Part shown: positions 1 to 7,837 of the stretch, in pieces | Layout: the number at the start of each line of letters is the position of its first letter | How positions within the stretch are numbered: position 1 is the first letter of the stretch | NCBI GenBank assembly: GCA_964618895.1 | Contig: CAZUDO010000068.1 | Span: 1-64,000 of the forward strand | Reading direction: 5' to 3' | Length of the DNA: 64,000 nt | Source of the DNA: CAZUDO01 sp964618895 | GTDB lineage: Bacteria; Desulfobacterota; Binatia; DP-6 | Position numbers and translations under genes: made by a program | The notes under the pieces: model-generated | Database searches by the model: none | What the model was told of the DNA's origin: nothing | Seen by the model: the letters and a program-made list of their open reading frames with translations, nothing else

Positions 1-96
1 CGGCTCAGATTCAGAAGTGCGTAGCTTGCGCCAGTTTTGGTCCTACCAGCGCGGGTCGTGCGCGAGTTCCCGAAGTTCCTGCGTCGAGCGGTGGGA

Positions 97-133
97 TTGA
101 ATTTGGTCCATTAACCGACGTATATCTGGACCA
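97..133 (+). promoter_or_regulatory. Promoter and operator of the Phd/ParE-type pair
   Basis: A -35-like TTGAAT (97-102) and a -10-like TATATC (121-126) are separated by 18 bases. A perfect 7-bp inverted repeat, TGGTCCA (104-110) and TGGACCA (127-133), brackets the -10 box with 23 bases between half-site starts, about two helical turns. The right half-site touches the start codon at 133. Phd-type antitoxins normally repress their own promoters by binding such palindromes. If transcription starts about 7 bases after the -10, the mRNA would be nearly leaderless, and no Shine-Dalgarno sequence is seen. Confidence 0.6.
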
Positions 134-426
134 TGAAGCCCATGCGCATCTCGCAGGACATCGTGCCGATAGGGCAGTTCAAGGGGCAGGCCTCGCGCTG
201 GCTCCGGAGAGCGAACGAGACCGGCCAGGCGGTCGTGATCACGCTCAACGGCCGCCCGGCAGGTGTCCTGCTCTCCCCGCTCGAGTTCGACCGCCTTCAG
301 GAGCAGCAACGCTTCCTCGTGTCGGTAGCAACCGGGATCGCCGACGCCGATGCCGGGCGCACGATGGACGGCACGGAGCTGCGCCGCACCCTGGCGACCC
401 GTCGGGCTCGACGCCGCGTCACGTGA
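133..426 (+). CDS. Type II antitoxin, Phd/YefM family
   Basis: This 97-residue protein fits a Phd/YefM antitoxin, which binds DNA with its N-terminal half and neutralises the toxin with its C-terminal half. The N-terminal segment (about residues 5-58) has the family pattern: an IVPIGQFK stretch, an alanine/arginine helix, then VVITLNGRPAGVLLSP and a following helix. The basic, probably flexible tail (from about residue 75) would contact the toxin. The stop overlaps the next start by 4 bases, so the pair is translationally coupled. Another in-frame ATG lies at 142, but the start at 133 matches relatives that begin MKPMRIS. An autoregulatory operator lies just upstream. Confidence 0.88.
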   Translation: MKPMRISQDIVPIGQFKGQASRWLRRANETGQAVVITLNGRPAGVLLSPLEFDRLQEQQRFLVSVATGIADADAGRTMDGTELRRTLATRRARRRVT

Positions 427-722
427 CGGTCCGCTGGACGGCGCAGGCCCTCGAGCGGCTGGTCGAGATCGAGACCTTCATCGCGGCGCGTGATCCTGCG
501 GCAGCCGCCCGCGTGGTCGAGCGGCTCGTCACCCGAGGGGAGGCACTCGCCCGGCTTCCGGACCGTGGTCGACGCGTTCCCGAGCTGCCGAGCGGTCAGC
601 TCCGTGAGCTGGTCCACGGACACTACCGGATCGTGTACCGGATACGCGCGCGAGTGGTGGAGATACTCACCGTGTTTGAGGGGCACCGGCTCCTGCGCCG
701 GAAGGACGTCGCTGGGGGCTGA
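423..722 (+). CDS. Type II toxin, RelE/ParE family
   Basis: The 99-residue product has the RelE/ParE layout: a TVRWTAQALERLVEIETFI N-terminus (beta strand then helix), a second helix with AARVVERL, and a C-terminal sheet with RELVHGHYRIVYRIR and VVEILTVFEGHR. The RIVYR strand is typical of ParE-like members, which act on gyrase, whereas RelE members cleave mRNA; sequence alone does not decide which. It begins with ATG inside the end of the antitoxin gene (4-base overlap). The gene looks intact, with a normal length for the family. An IS110 remnant follows directly after the stop codon. Confidence 0.85.
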   Translation: MTVRWTAQALERLVEIETFIAARDPAAAARVVERLVTRGEALARLPDRGRRVPELPSGQLRELVHGHYRIVYRIRARVVEILTVFEGHRLLRRKDVAGG

Positions 723-870
723 GTGCGGAGGTTTGGGATACCCACCGCCGAGCTGCTCGCCTTGGCGGACTGGCTCGGGGCCCAGGGCTGCACCCCGGTC
801 GTGATGGAGTCGACGGGGGTGTACTGGAAGCCGGTCTGGCACATCCTGGAGGACACCTGCCCGGTGAACA
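723..870 (+). pseudogene. IS110-family transposase remnant
   Basis: Translation from 723 gives about 50 residues of an IS110-type transposase, including AELLALADWLGAQGC and the hallmark MESTGVYWKPVWHILE of the DEDD-type N-terminal domain. The rest of the transposase and the element ends are absent: upstream sequence switches straight to the toxin gene stop, and downstream similarity ends around 870, where the SCP2 gene on the other strand ends (874). The reading frame runs on to 935 but loses transposase character. This is a dead fragment. Confidence 0.75.
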
Positions 871-873
871 CCT

Positions 874-1302
874 TCAGCTCTGCCGGAACCACCCCTGCAT
901 CGTGCGGGCGAACATCATGTCGCCCCGCAGCTTGAGCCGCCCGGTCATGAACGCCATCATGCCGTTCAGCTTGCCCGAGACGAGGCGGAGGAAATCCGGG
1001 ACGGCGAGGACGAGCGTCGTACGCGCCGGTCCCGAGACGCCCTTGGCGACCGCGCAGCGGCCCTCGGCGATCGTCAGCTGGTACTTGTGCGTCGTACCGC
1101 CCACGTCGATCTCGTAGCCGATGACGGCGTTCGTGCCGCCCGCTTTCTCGGGCATGAACGCGTCGACCATGCCGGCGAACACCTGGTCGAGGACCGTGTC
1201 GGTACCGCGGCGCCCGATGCCGGTCACAATCTCGTCGTCGGAGCGCCCGTCGATGAGCGTGGCGAGCATCTGGCGGCCCTCGTCACTGGACTGCTTTGCC
1301 AT
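874..1302 (-). CDS. SCP2 sterol-binding domain protein
   Basis: The 142-residue protein resembles stand-alone SCP2 domains, small lipid carriers that hold sterols, fatty acyl groups or other hydrophobic ligands in a cavity. Supporting features are the VIGYEIDVGGTTHKYQLTI and VLAVPDFLRLVSGKLNGMMAFMTGRLKLRGDM stretches near the C-terminus, the latter being the typical hydrophobic end helix region. The chosen ATG at 1302 has a strong GAGGAGG ribosome site 6 bases upstream. It lies 56 bases downstream of the outer-membrane barrel gene on the same strand and is probably cotranscribed. No signal peptide is seen, so it should be cytosolic. Confidence 0.82.
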   Translation of the reverse strand: MAKQSSDEGRQMLATLIDGRSDDEIVTGIGRRGTDTVLDQVFAGMVDAFMPEKAGGTNAVIGYEIDVGGTTHKYQLTIAEGRCAVAKGVSGPARTTLVLAVPDFLRLVSGKLNGMMAFMTGRLKLRGDMMFARTMQGWFRQS

Positions 1303-1358
1303 GGATCCTCCTCGCCCGTCATGTAGCAGGGAAGCAAGGTCGGCCGTCAAGGGAGGTG

Positions 1359-2924
1359 TCAGAACGCGTAGCGGACCTGGATGTACCCCTCGTCCTGGTC
1401 GTGGAACTGCCCGATCGTCGTGTTGCGACTGCCGGCGATGAGCAGATACCCGAGCCGCACGCGCAGGCGATCGGTGATCGTATACGTGCCGCGCACCCCG
1501 GCCGTCGTGTAGCCGCGCTCGAGCCCCTGGAGCACTCCCAGCTCCGTCTGCAGCCGTTCCGCCAGGAACGGCTTGCGCACGATGAGGAACAGGCGCGTGT
1601 CGACGTCGTTGACGAGGAGTTCGGTCGAGTTGTCCAGGATGAGGGTCTGGTTCAGTTGCAGAACCGGCGTCCAGCCGAGAACGCGGTAGTCGATGCCGGC
1701 GCCCCACTCGACCGTATCCCGCCGCTCGAAGAGATCGCCCAGGTCGACCTGCACCCGCTTGCCGGAAGCGAGCGCCGCGGCGATCTCGGGGAGCCGCCCC
1801 GCCGTGGCGCGCCCCAGGTTTGCGGCGCTCAGAACCTCGTTGACGGAACGGGGGATGAAGCGGTCGGACGACCAGGCCCCCTCCACCCGGAGGGTGACCC
1901 CGCGGACGGCGAGCGAGAGATCTGCGCCCGCCAGGTCGATGCGCCCGCCGATCGGGAACAGCACCGGTTCGGCGCGCAGCCGGCACGGCCCGGGTGTGGC
2001 CCCGAGCGCACACTGGGCGAAGCCGGTCGGGTTCGGAGCGATCAAGGTCGTATCGAAGGCCAGGGCGGGGGCGGTCTCGGGTCCGTGATAGTAGTAGAGC
2101 GCCCAGTCGGCGCGTCCCCAGAGCGCCGTGAGCCGCAGGCCCACGGCGCCCTGGTCGAGCTGTTTGGCCGGCGGCGCGTTCGCCGTCGTGAGCACGTTGC
2201 GCGTCATCAGGTCGGGGAGGCCCGGCCCGAAGGTCGACCCCTTGATCAGCAGGGTCGGGGGCACGCTGGTGGAGGCGGGGAACCAGCGCTCGTCCTCGAG
2301 TGGGAAGCGGATCGGAACGGGGAACGGGACCCAGGTCACGGTCGCGCGCAGGTCCTGCACCCCGCGGACGCCGAGTGGTGGGGGATAGTACGACGCCTGG
2401 ACGGAGGGGATGCCGATCTTCTGATCCTCGCGGTCGGTGACGAACGGGTCGGTGTACCGGCGGGGGTTCAGCACGTCGGTCGGCTGGAAGGTATCGAGCT
2501 TCCCCCACGCGACCTTCTGCTTGCCGATGCGGACATCGAGGCTCGGGAGGAAGAGGTCGACGTAGGCCTCCTCGATCTCCACCGCGGGCGAGATGTTCTG
2601 GAACACGTCGCGCAGATTGATCAGGCCGAACCCCTCGGCGTGCTCCGGCGGCCCCCCGAAAGTCGTCCGCGTATCGAGGAAGAAGCGCGCCTTCGGGTGG
2701 ACGTCGCCGGTCAGCTGCAGCGCCGCGATCCCCTCGGGGCGCTGGCGCTGGGTCTCCTGGTGGACGCGGAAGACCGCATAGCCCTCGGTCCAGCCGCCGA
2801 CGCTCCAGCGACCGAGCCGTCCGCCATCGAGCACGACGGGCCACGCGAGCGTCACCGACCCGAGCAGCGCAACCGCGACGGTGCCCGCCCGTATCACCCG
2901 CACCCCGACCGGGGCGATGAGCAT
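1359..2924 (-). CDS. DUF1302-like outer-membrane beta-barrel protein
   Basis: The 521-residue protein starts with a hydrophobic export segment and then shows alternating aromatic/polar strands ending in a C-terminal phenylalanine (YIQVRYAF), the usual signature of an outer-membrane barrel. The central part, with VRIGKQKVAWGKLDTFQPTD, VLNPRRYTDP and DQKIGIPS, matches DUF1302-type proteins, which accompany export or turnover of hydrophobic compounds. ATG 2924 is chosen because it places the hydrophobic stretch at the N-terminus; an in-frame start at 3011 would add about 29 residues and overlap the divergent promoter. An SCP2 gene follows and a LolA-like gene diverges. Confidence 0.75.
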   Translation of the reverse strand: MLIAPVGVRVIRAGTVAVALLGSVTLAWPVVLDGGRLGRWSVGGWTEGYAVFRVHQETQRQRPEGIAALQLTGDVHPKARFFLDTRTTFGGPPEHAEGFGLINLRDVFQNISPAVEIEEAYVDLFLPSLDVRIGKQKVAWGKLDTFQPTDVLNPRRYTDPFVTDREDQKIGIPSVQASYYPPPLGVRGVQDLRATVTWVPFPVPIRFPLEDERWFPASTSVPPTLLIKGSTFGPGLPDLMTRNVLTTANAPPAKQLDQGAVGLRLTALWGRADWALYYYHGPETAPALAFDTTLIAPNPTGFAQCALGATPGPCRLRAEPVLFPIGGRIDLAGADLSLAVRGVTLRVEGAWSSDRFIPRSVNEVLSAANLGRATAGRLPEIAAALASGKRVQVDLGDLFERRDTVEWGAGIDYRVLGWTPVLQLNQTLILDNSTELLVNDVDTRLFLIVRKPFLAERLQTELGVLQGLERGYTTAGVRGTYTITDRLRVRLGYLLIAGSRNTTIGQFHDQDEGYIQVRYAF

Positions 2925-3013
2925 GGGGGCGCTCTTTACGTGCCCTGGCGACAAGATTGCAAGCCGCGGCGTGGGTTGACTTCCGAGTTGGGCCGGCCGT
3001 ATGAGAACCATCG

Positions 3014-3811
3014 ATGCGAGCCCTGCTTGCCGTCATGCTCGCTGTGTCGCTGTCGACGCCGTCCGGCGCGGAGACGGCGCGCGAGCTCCTCGACCGGGTG
3101 AAGAAGCTCGACGACACCACTCGACACTGGTCGGATCGGAGCGAGAAACTCAGCCTCCTCATCGTCGATTCTCGGGGCGGTGAGCGTCGCCGCGAGCTCA
3201 AGCTGCTCACCAAGCGCTATCCCGACGGAGAGGAAAAGGCCCTCTCGTTCTTCCTCGCGCCGGCAGAGGTGAAGGGGACGGCGTTCCTCCAGTGGGGCCA
3301 CAAGAAAGCCGCCGACGAGCAGTGGCTCTATCTGCCCGAGCTCAAGCGGACGCGTCGCATCACCGCCGAGCTCCGCAACGAGAGCTTCATGGGGACCGAC
3401 TTCACCTACCAGGACCTCGAGATCCTGGCCGAGATTCATGGCTGGACCGAGGAGGACGCGGCGAGTGCGCTTGCCGGCGAGGAGACGGTCGCCGGCAGCC
3501 CCTGCTACGTGATCGCGCTCAAGCCCAAGCAGGACGACATGCCGTACGGTCGCATCCAGGTGTGGCTCGATCGCGACCAGCTGGTATTCCGCCGGATGGA
3601 CTTCTTCGGCAAGGACGACGGCGCGGTAAAGCGGCTGACGCTCGACCGCATCGAGGACATCGGCGCTTTCCCGACCGCGCACGTCCTCGAGATGCGCAAT
3701 CTGTCGAAGCAATCGTGGACCCGGAACGAGGTGTCCGAGGTGAAGTACGATGCGGGCCTCTCGGACGACCTGTTCTCCCAGCGCTATCTCGAGCGCGGCA
3801 CCCCCCCCTGA
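3014..3811 (+). CDS. Outer-membrane lipoprotein-sorting-like (LolA-like) protein
   Basis: This 265-residue exported protein has a short signal peptide (to about residue 19, STPSGA) and a LolA-like fold pattern: SLLIVDSRGGERRRELKLLTKR, FLAPAEVKGTAFLQW, QWLYLPELKRTRRI, SFMGTDFTYQDLEI and DRDQLVFRRMDFF. Such COG2834-type periplasmic proteins are often encoded beside RND/MMPL transporters and DUF1302-like barrels and are thought to ferry lipidic cargo; no RND gene lies in this stretch. It diverges from the barrel gene across an 89-base gap, and a cyclic-nucleotide-binding gene starts 4 bases after its stop, suggesting an operon. Confidence 0.78.
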   Translation: MRALLAVMLAVSLSTPSGAETARELLDRVKKLDDTTRHWSDRSEKLSLLIVDSRGGERRRELKLLTKRYPDGEEKALSFFLAPAEVKGTAFLQWGHKKAADEQWLYLPELKRTRRITAELRNESFMGTDFTYQDLEILAEIHGWTEEDAASALAGEETVAGSPCYVIALKPKQDDMPYGRIQVWLDRDQLVFRRMDFFGKDDGAVKRLTLDRIEDIGAFPTAHVLEMRNLSKQSWTRNEVSEVKYDAGLSDDLFSQRYLERGTPP

Positions 3812-3815
3812 AGCC

Positions 3816-4481
3816 GTGGCCGAACCCCCGGACGTGCCGCGCAACCAGATCGTCGTCCGTGAGGGCGCGACGATCTTCCGCCAGGGGGATCCGGGCGACT
3901 CCATGTACATCATCGAGCAGGGGCGGGTGTGCATCACGCTCCGAACCGCTGGGCAGGTGGCAGCGGTCGCGGACCTGGGTCCCGGCGAGTTCTTCGGCGA
4001 GTTGTCGCTTCTCAGCAACGTGGCGCGCACCGCCACCGCTGTGGCGCTCGAGGATGCGACGCTCCTCGTCGTCGGCCGCGAGGTGTTCGCCATGATGATG
4101 CAGGACGACCTGGAGGTCGTGCTGCGCATGCTGCACGCCATGGGTGAGCGCCTCGGCCGCACCGACCGTCAGATGAACGTGCTCCTCGAGCGGCAGGGCC
4201 GCCTCCGCCTCCTGGCCGAGGCGCTCCGGCGCGCGGGGGCGGCGAGCACCCGGACGCCGGTCGTGATCGAGGTGGACCGTCTGGCAAATGATCTCCGGCT
4301 CGACGGCGCGACCGTGCGCGCGATGGTCGCGGAGGTCGTCGGGCGCGGGGCCGGCGCGTTGGAGGACGAGCGCTGGCGGCTCGACGGCCCGGAGCATGTT
4401 GGCGCCCTCCTGGAACTCCTGCACGCGTACGCCGAAGAGGACGGCGCTACAGGAAGCCCCGCCGGTCCATCGTCCGGGTGA
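3816..4481 (+). CDS. Cyclic nucleotide-binding (Crp/Fnr-like) protein
   Basis: A GTG at 3816 gives 221 residues. Residues about 10-125 form a cNMP-binding barrel with IFRQGDPGDSMYIIEQGRV and the phosphate-binding cassette-like GPGEFFGELSLLSNVARTATA. A linker helix (RMLHAMGERLGRTDRQMNVLL) follows, then a C-terminal part that could be a degenerate winged helix (EVDRLANDLRLDGATVRAMVAEVV). It may be a regulator or a ligand sensor; DNA binding is not certain. It sits 4 bases after the LolA-like gene and its 3' end overlaps the convergent ABC ATPase gene by 35 bases. Confidence 0.75.
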   Translation: MAEPPDVPRNQIVVREGATIFRQGDPGDSMYIIEQGRVCITLRTAGQVAAVADLGPGEFFGELSLLSNVARTATAVALEDATLLVVGREVFAMMMQDDLEVVLRMLHAMGERLGRTDRQMNVLLERQGRLRLLAEALRRAGAASTRTPVVIEVDRLANDLRLDGATVRAMVAEVVGRGAGALEDERWRLDGPEHVGALLELLHAYAEEDGATGSPAGPSSG

Positions 4482-5451
4482 GGCTCACGAAGATGTCCTC
4501 GAGGCTCGGCGGGACCGAGCGGACGCCGAGGACCTCGATGCCCGACTCCGAAAGCCGCTGGCGCAGCAGCTCCATCACCTGCGCGCGGGCGGCGGCGACC
4601 GAGTAGCCGGGCACACCGTCGCCCGCGGAGGGGATGTCGGGCATGTCGGAGAGCCGCACGTGCAGGGCCTGGCCGAAGACGCTCACGTCGTCGACGTGCG
4701 CCGCCTCCTTCAGGACCGCGAGCGCCGGCATGAGCGGCTGACAGATGATCTCCACCCGGCGGTGCGTGGCGCGGATCTCCTGGCGCTTCATCTCCTTCGG
4801 ATCGCCGCAGACGAGCAGGCGCCCATAGTAGACGTAAGCGACCTGCGTACACCGCTCGGCCTCGTCCATGTAGTGCGTGGAGACGAAGAGCGTCGTCCCC
4901 TGCTGGGCCAGGCTGAAGAGAAGGTCCCAGAGGAAGCGACGGGCCACCGGATCGACGCCTGCGGTGGGCTCGTCCAGGAAGAGGATGCGCGGCTGATGGA
5001 TCAGGGCGCACGCGAGCGCCAGGCGCTGCTTGAGGCCGCCCGAGAGGCTCTCCGAGCGCTGTTGCTCGCGCCCGTCGAGCCCGCAGAGCGCGATCAGCTC
5101 ACGCTTGCGGACGCCGGCGGTCGCCCGCAGCACCTCGTACGCGTCGCCGTAGAAGTCGAGGTTCTCCTGCACCGTGAGATCGGGGTAGAGGCTGAACTTC
5201 TGCGACACGTAGCCGATCGTCCGCTTGACCTTCTCGGGCTCGCGCCCGACGTCGTACCCCCCGACGATCGCCCGCCCTCCGGTCGGCGCCAGCACGCCGC
5301 ACAGCATGCGGATCATCGTCGTCTTCCCCGAGCCGTTGGGGCCGAGCAGCCCGAAGATGTCGCCCTTCGGGATAGTCACGCTTACCCGGTCGAGCGCCAC
5401 CCGGGAGCCGAACTTCCTCGTGAGCTCCTCTGCCACCACGGCGTCGGCCAT
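4447..5451 (-). CDS. ABC transporter ATP-binding protein (ABC-2 exporter)
   Basis: The 334-residue ATPase has Walker A GPNGSGKTT (residues 37-45), signature LSGGLKQRLALA, Walker B ILFLDEPTAGVDP and the switch histidine in STHYMDEAERC. The extended C-terminal region (after about residue 225) is typical of YbhF/CcmA-type ATPases that pair with ABC-2 permeases exporting drugs or lipids. The start ATG at 5451 follows the permease stop by 11 bases, so permease and ATPase form an operon. Only one ATPase domain is present, whereas YbhF proteins carry two. The 3' end overlaps the convergent cNMP gene. Confidence 0.9.
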   Translation of the reverse strand: MADAVVAEELTRKFGSRVALDRVSVTIPKGDIFGLLGPNGSGKTTMIRMLCGVLAPTGGRAIVGGYDVGREPEKVKRTIGYVSQKFSLYPDLTVQENLDFYGDAYEVLRATAGVRKRELIALCGLDGREQQRSESLSGGLKQRLALACALIHQPRILFLDEPTAGVDPVARRFLWDLLFSLAQQGTTLFVSTHYMDEAERCTQVAYVYYGRLLVCGDPKEMKRQEIRATHRRVEIICQPLMPALAVLKEAAHVDDVSVFGQALHVRLSDMPDIPSAGDGVPGYSVAAARAQVMELLRQRLSESGIEVLGVRSVPPSLEDIFVSLTRTMDRRGFL

Positions 5452-5462
5452 CGCAATCCTCG

Positions 5463-6584
5463 CTACGCGCGCTGCTTCTTCATGTTGGCGACGCTGAGGC
5501 CACCGAAGACTACGAACGCCACGGCGAGGGCCGCAAAATCGTGCACCACGTCGGCCGTCGGGCTGCCCTTGAGCATCAGGCCGCGGATGCCGTCGAGGAA
5601 GTACGTCATCGGGAGCAGCCAGGCGGCCGGCTGCAGCACCCGCGGCATGGCGTCGATCGGGAAAATGAAGCCCGACATGCACATCGAGACCACGAAGATG
5701 AAGATGTTCATGAAGCTCGCCTGGAGCTGGGTCTCCGACAGCACGGAGACGAGCATCCCGAGCGCGAGGAGCGCCAGGATGAACACCGCGGTGAGCCCGA
5801 GCACGGCCGCCAGCGAGCCGTGGAGCGGGAGGTGGAACACGACGCGCGACAGCACGAGGGCCAGACCCGCATCGAGCGCCGCGATCACCGCGCAGGGGAG
5901 GATCTTCCCGCCGATCAACGAGAGCCGGGTGAGCGGTGTCGCCCAGAGCTGCTCGATCGTCTGCTGCTCTTTCTCACGCACGAGCCCCGTCGTGAGCGAC
6001 AAGCTGACCAGCATGATGACGATGCCGATGGTCCCGGGCAGGAAGAAGTCGGAGTCCCGCATTGCCGGGTTGAAGAGCACGGTCTCCTGCACCTTGACCG
6101 GCTCCGGGCGCGGGGGCGGCGCTGGACGGTCGGGGTCGTCGAGAATCATCTCCCTGGTCGCCTCGGGGCTGGTCAGGACCCGGGCGCCGTAGAGCGCCGC
6201 CAGCGCGATGGTCGGCATGGTGCCGTCGACGAAGAGCTGAAAGGTCGTCTGCTCGCCGTCGAACACCCGCTTGGCGAAATCCGCCGGAATGACGAGCCCG
6301 AGGTGTGCCCGCCCGTTCTGGAGGCGCTCGCGGATGGCCTCGGGCGAGTCGACCTCCTCGACCTGCATGGCGCCCTCGCTGTGGAGCCGATCCTTGACCA
6401 GCAGGCTGAAAAAACTCTTGCTCTGGTCGCACACCACAACCCGCAGCTCATCGACTTTGATGCGCAGCGCGAATCCGAACAGCAGCAAGATGACGATCGG
6501 GAGGCCGAGGACGTAGCCGACCAGACGGGGGTCCCGCCGGATATGTATGAACTCCTTGCGAATTACCGCCCGCAGTCCCTGCAT
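5463..6584 (-). CDS. ABC-2 type permease
   Basis: The 373-residue protein has the YbhR/YbhS arrangement: an N-terminal membrane helix (LPIVILLLFGFAL), a roughly 150-residue periplasmic domain, then five hydrophobic segments starting at about residue 170. The conserved GLVREKEQQTIEQLWATPL motif of the ABC-2 family precedes the second membrane helix. It would form the membrane channel for the ATPase encoded immediately downstream. No membrane-fusion protein gene is adjacent, and the substrate cannot be read from the sequence. Confidence 0.88.
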   Translation of the reverse strand: MQGLRAVIRKEFIHIRRDPRLVGYVLGLPIVILLLFGFALRIKVDELRVVVCDQSKSFFSLLVKDRLHSEGAMQVEEVDSPEAIRERLQNGRAHLGLVIPADFAKRVFDGEQTTFQLFVDGTMPTIALAALYGARVLTSPEATREMILDDPDRPAPPPRPEPVKVQETVLFNPAMRDSDFFLPGTIGIVIMLVSLSLTTGLVREKEQQTIEQLWATPLTRLSLIGGKILPCAVIAALDAGLALVLSRVVFHLPLHGSLAAVLGLTAVFILALLALGMLVSVLSETQLQASFMNIFIFVVSMCMSGFIFPIDAMPRVLQPAAWLLPMTYFLDGIRGLMLKGSPTADVVHDFAALAVAFVVFGGLSVANMKKQRA

Positions 6585-6778
6585 CGCTCCCCCCGCGCGC
6601 GTCGAGGGGCCGTGCTAGCGCGCCCGATGCGCGGGCGTCAAGGAGGCGGGGGGGACGGGCGCGGCGTCGGCCCGCCCCAGATCGCACCGCGTCAAGACAC
6701 CCGGGGGACTGTGGAAACCCATTGACTCGTGGCATGCCTCTGGGAGAAAAGTCTTGCTCGCTTTGCTAGCGGAGGACC

Positions 6779-6853
6779 ATGTACGTGTTGAAAGATGCCA
6801 GGCAACGTCCCAGCCCGCGGTGCTCGTCAACGACGCCCCGAGTGCTCGTATGA
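6779..6853 (+). CDS. Possible 24-codon leader ORF coupled to the acyltransferase gene
   Basis: An ATG at 6779 is preceded by GGAGG (6771-6775) and opens a 24-codon frame (MYVLKDARQRPSPRC...) that ends in TGA at 6851-6853. That stop overlaps the ATG at 6850 of the acyltransferase as ATGA, the classic coupling overlap. The peptide resembles nothing known to me. Its likely role, if real, would be translational coupling or attenuation. The spacing of three bases between GGAGG and ATG is short, and the peptide could also be fortuitous. Confidence 0.35.
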   Translation: MYVLKDARQRPSPRCSSTTPRVLV

Positions 6854-7806
6854 ATGTGCGAGCTGCCGGTGCGAGACGCCTCCAGGATGCGGCGCCCGAG
6901 GTGCGCGACGTGCGCTTCCCGGACGTGTCGATGGCGGAAGCGCTGGCCGCGGTGCGTCACCTGGGTACGGTACTGCCCGAGCTGGCACGCCCGCTTGGCG
7001 ATACCTCCGATCTCGGGAACCGCGATCCCGACTTCATGCGGCGGGTCGCCCCGTTCTTCTACGCCATCGGCCGGTACTACTTCCGCGGCGGCGGCGACGG
7101 GCTGGCCAACATCCCCCGCGACGGGCAGTTCATCGCGGTCGGGAACCACAGCGGGGCGCCGATTCTTCCCGACGTCTGGGTGGGCGCGGCGTGGTGGGCG
7201 ATGGAGATGGGCGTCGATCGTCCGGTCTACATCCTCACGCACGACGTGCCGCTTCGCCTCCCGCTGCTCGGCAATCTGCTGATGAAGATCGGCTGCCTGC
7301 GGGCCTGCCGCGAGAACGCCGAACGGGTGCTGGCGAGCGGGGCATCGTTGCTCGTCTACCCGGGCGGGGACGCCGAGTGCATGCGAAGCTTCTGGGACCG
7401 CAACCGCATCGACCTGCGCGGGCACACGGGGTTCATCAAGCTGGCGCTCCAGCACGGTGCGCCGATCGTCCCCTTCGTGAACGTCGGCGGCCAGGAGGTC
7501 TACTTCACGCTCTTCTCCGGCGAGGGGCTGGCGCGGCGCATGGGGCTCGAGCGCTTTCTGCGCGTGAGTGCGCTGCCGCTTACCGTGGGGTTGCCGTGGG
7601 GGCTGTGGTGGAGTGGGTTCGTCCCGTATCTCCCGTTACCCGCGAAGCTCACCTACGCGGTCGCGCCGCCGATCAGCGTGCCACGCGATCCCGCGTTGGC
7701 CCGCGATCCGGCCGCGGTCCGCCGCATCTACGGTCGCGTGACGGGGGTCATGCAGGATTTGGTTGACGAGCTGGCCGAACGCCGGCGGTTTCCCGTGCTC
7801 GGATGA
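6850..7806 (+). CDS. Lysophospholipid acyltransferase family protein
   Basis: The 318-residue product resembles the MGAT/LPLAT-like acyltransferases. It has the catalytic-type block FIAVGNHSGAPILPD (His in NHSG), then MKIGCLRACRENAERVL and LLVYPGGDAECMRSFWDRNRI, which corresponds to the acceptor-binding PGG motif, and GFIKLALQHGAPIVPFVNVG. Members transfer acyl chains to glycerolipids or related acceptors at the inner membrane. ATG 6850 is preferred because it overlaps the stop of a short upstream frame; an in-frame TTG at 6754 would add 32 residues lacking family similarity. A KAS III gene follows 31 bases downstream. Confidence 0.82.
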   Translation: MNVRAAGARRLQDAAPEVRDVRFPDVSMAEALAAVRHLGTVLPELARPLGDTSDLGNRDPDFMRRVAPFFYAIGRYYFRGGGDGLANIPRDGQFIAVGNHSGAPILPDVWVGAAWWAMEMGVDRPVYILTHDVPLRLPLLGNLLMKIGCLRACRENAERVLASGASLLVYPGGDAECMRSFWDRNRIDLRGHTGFIKLALQHGAPIVPFVNVGGQEVYFTLFSGEGLARRMGLERFLRVSALPLTVGLPWGLWWSGFVPYLPLPAKLTYAVAPPISVPRDPALARDPAAVRRIYGRVTGVMQDLVDELAERRRFPVLG

Positions 7807-7837
7807 AGGTCTAATGTGAAAGGAGACAGCACCGCCT

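Noticed and set aside
1296..3101. A 601-codon plus-strand frame across the outer-membrane barrel gene
   Set aside because: It is the shadow of the barrel gene on the other strand; the product is Arg/Glu/Asp/His-rich without domain character, while the minus strand gives a clear barrel with a C-terminal Phe.
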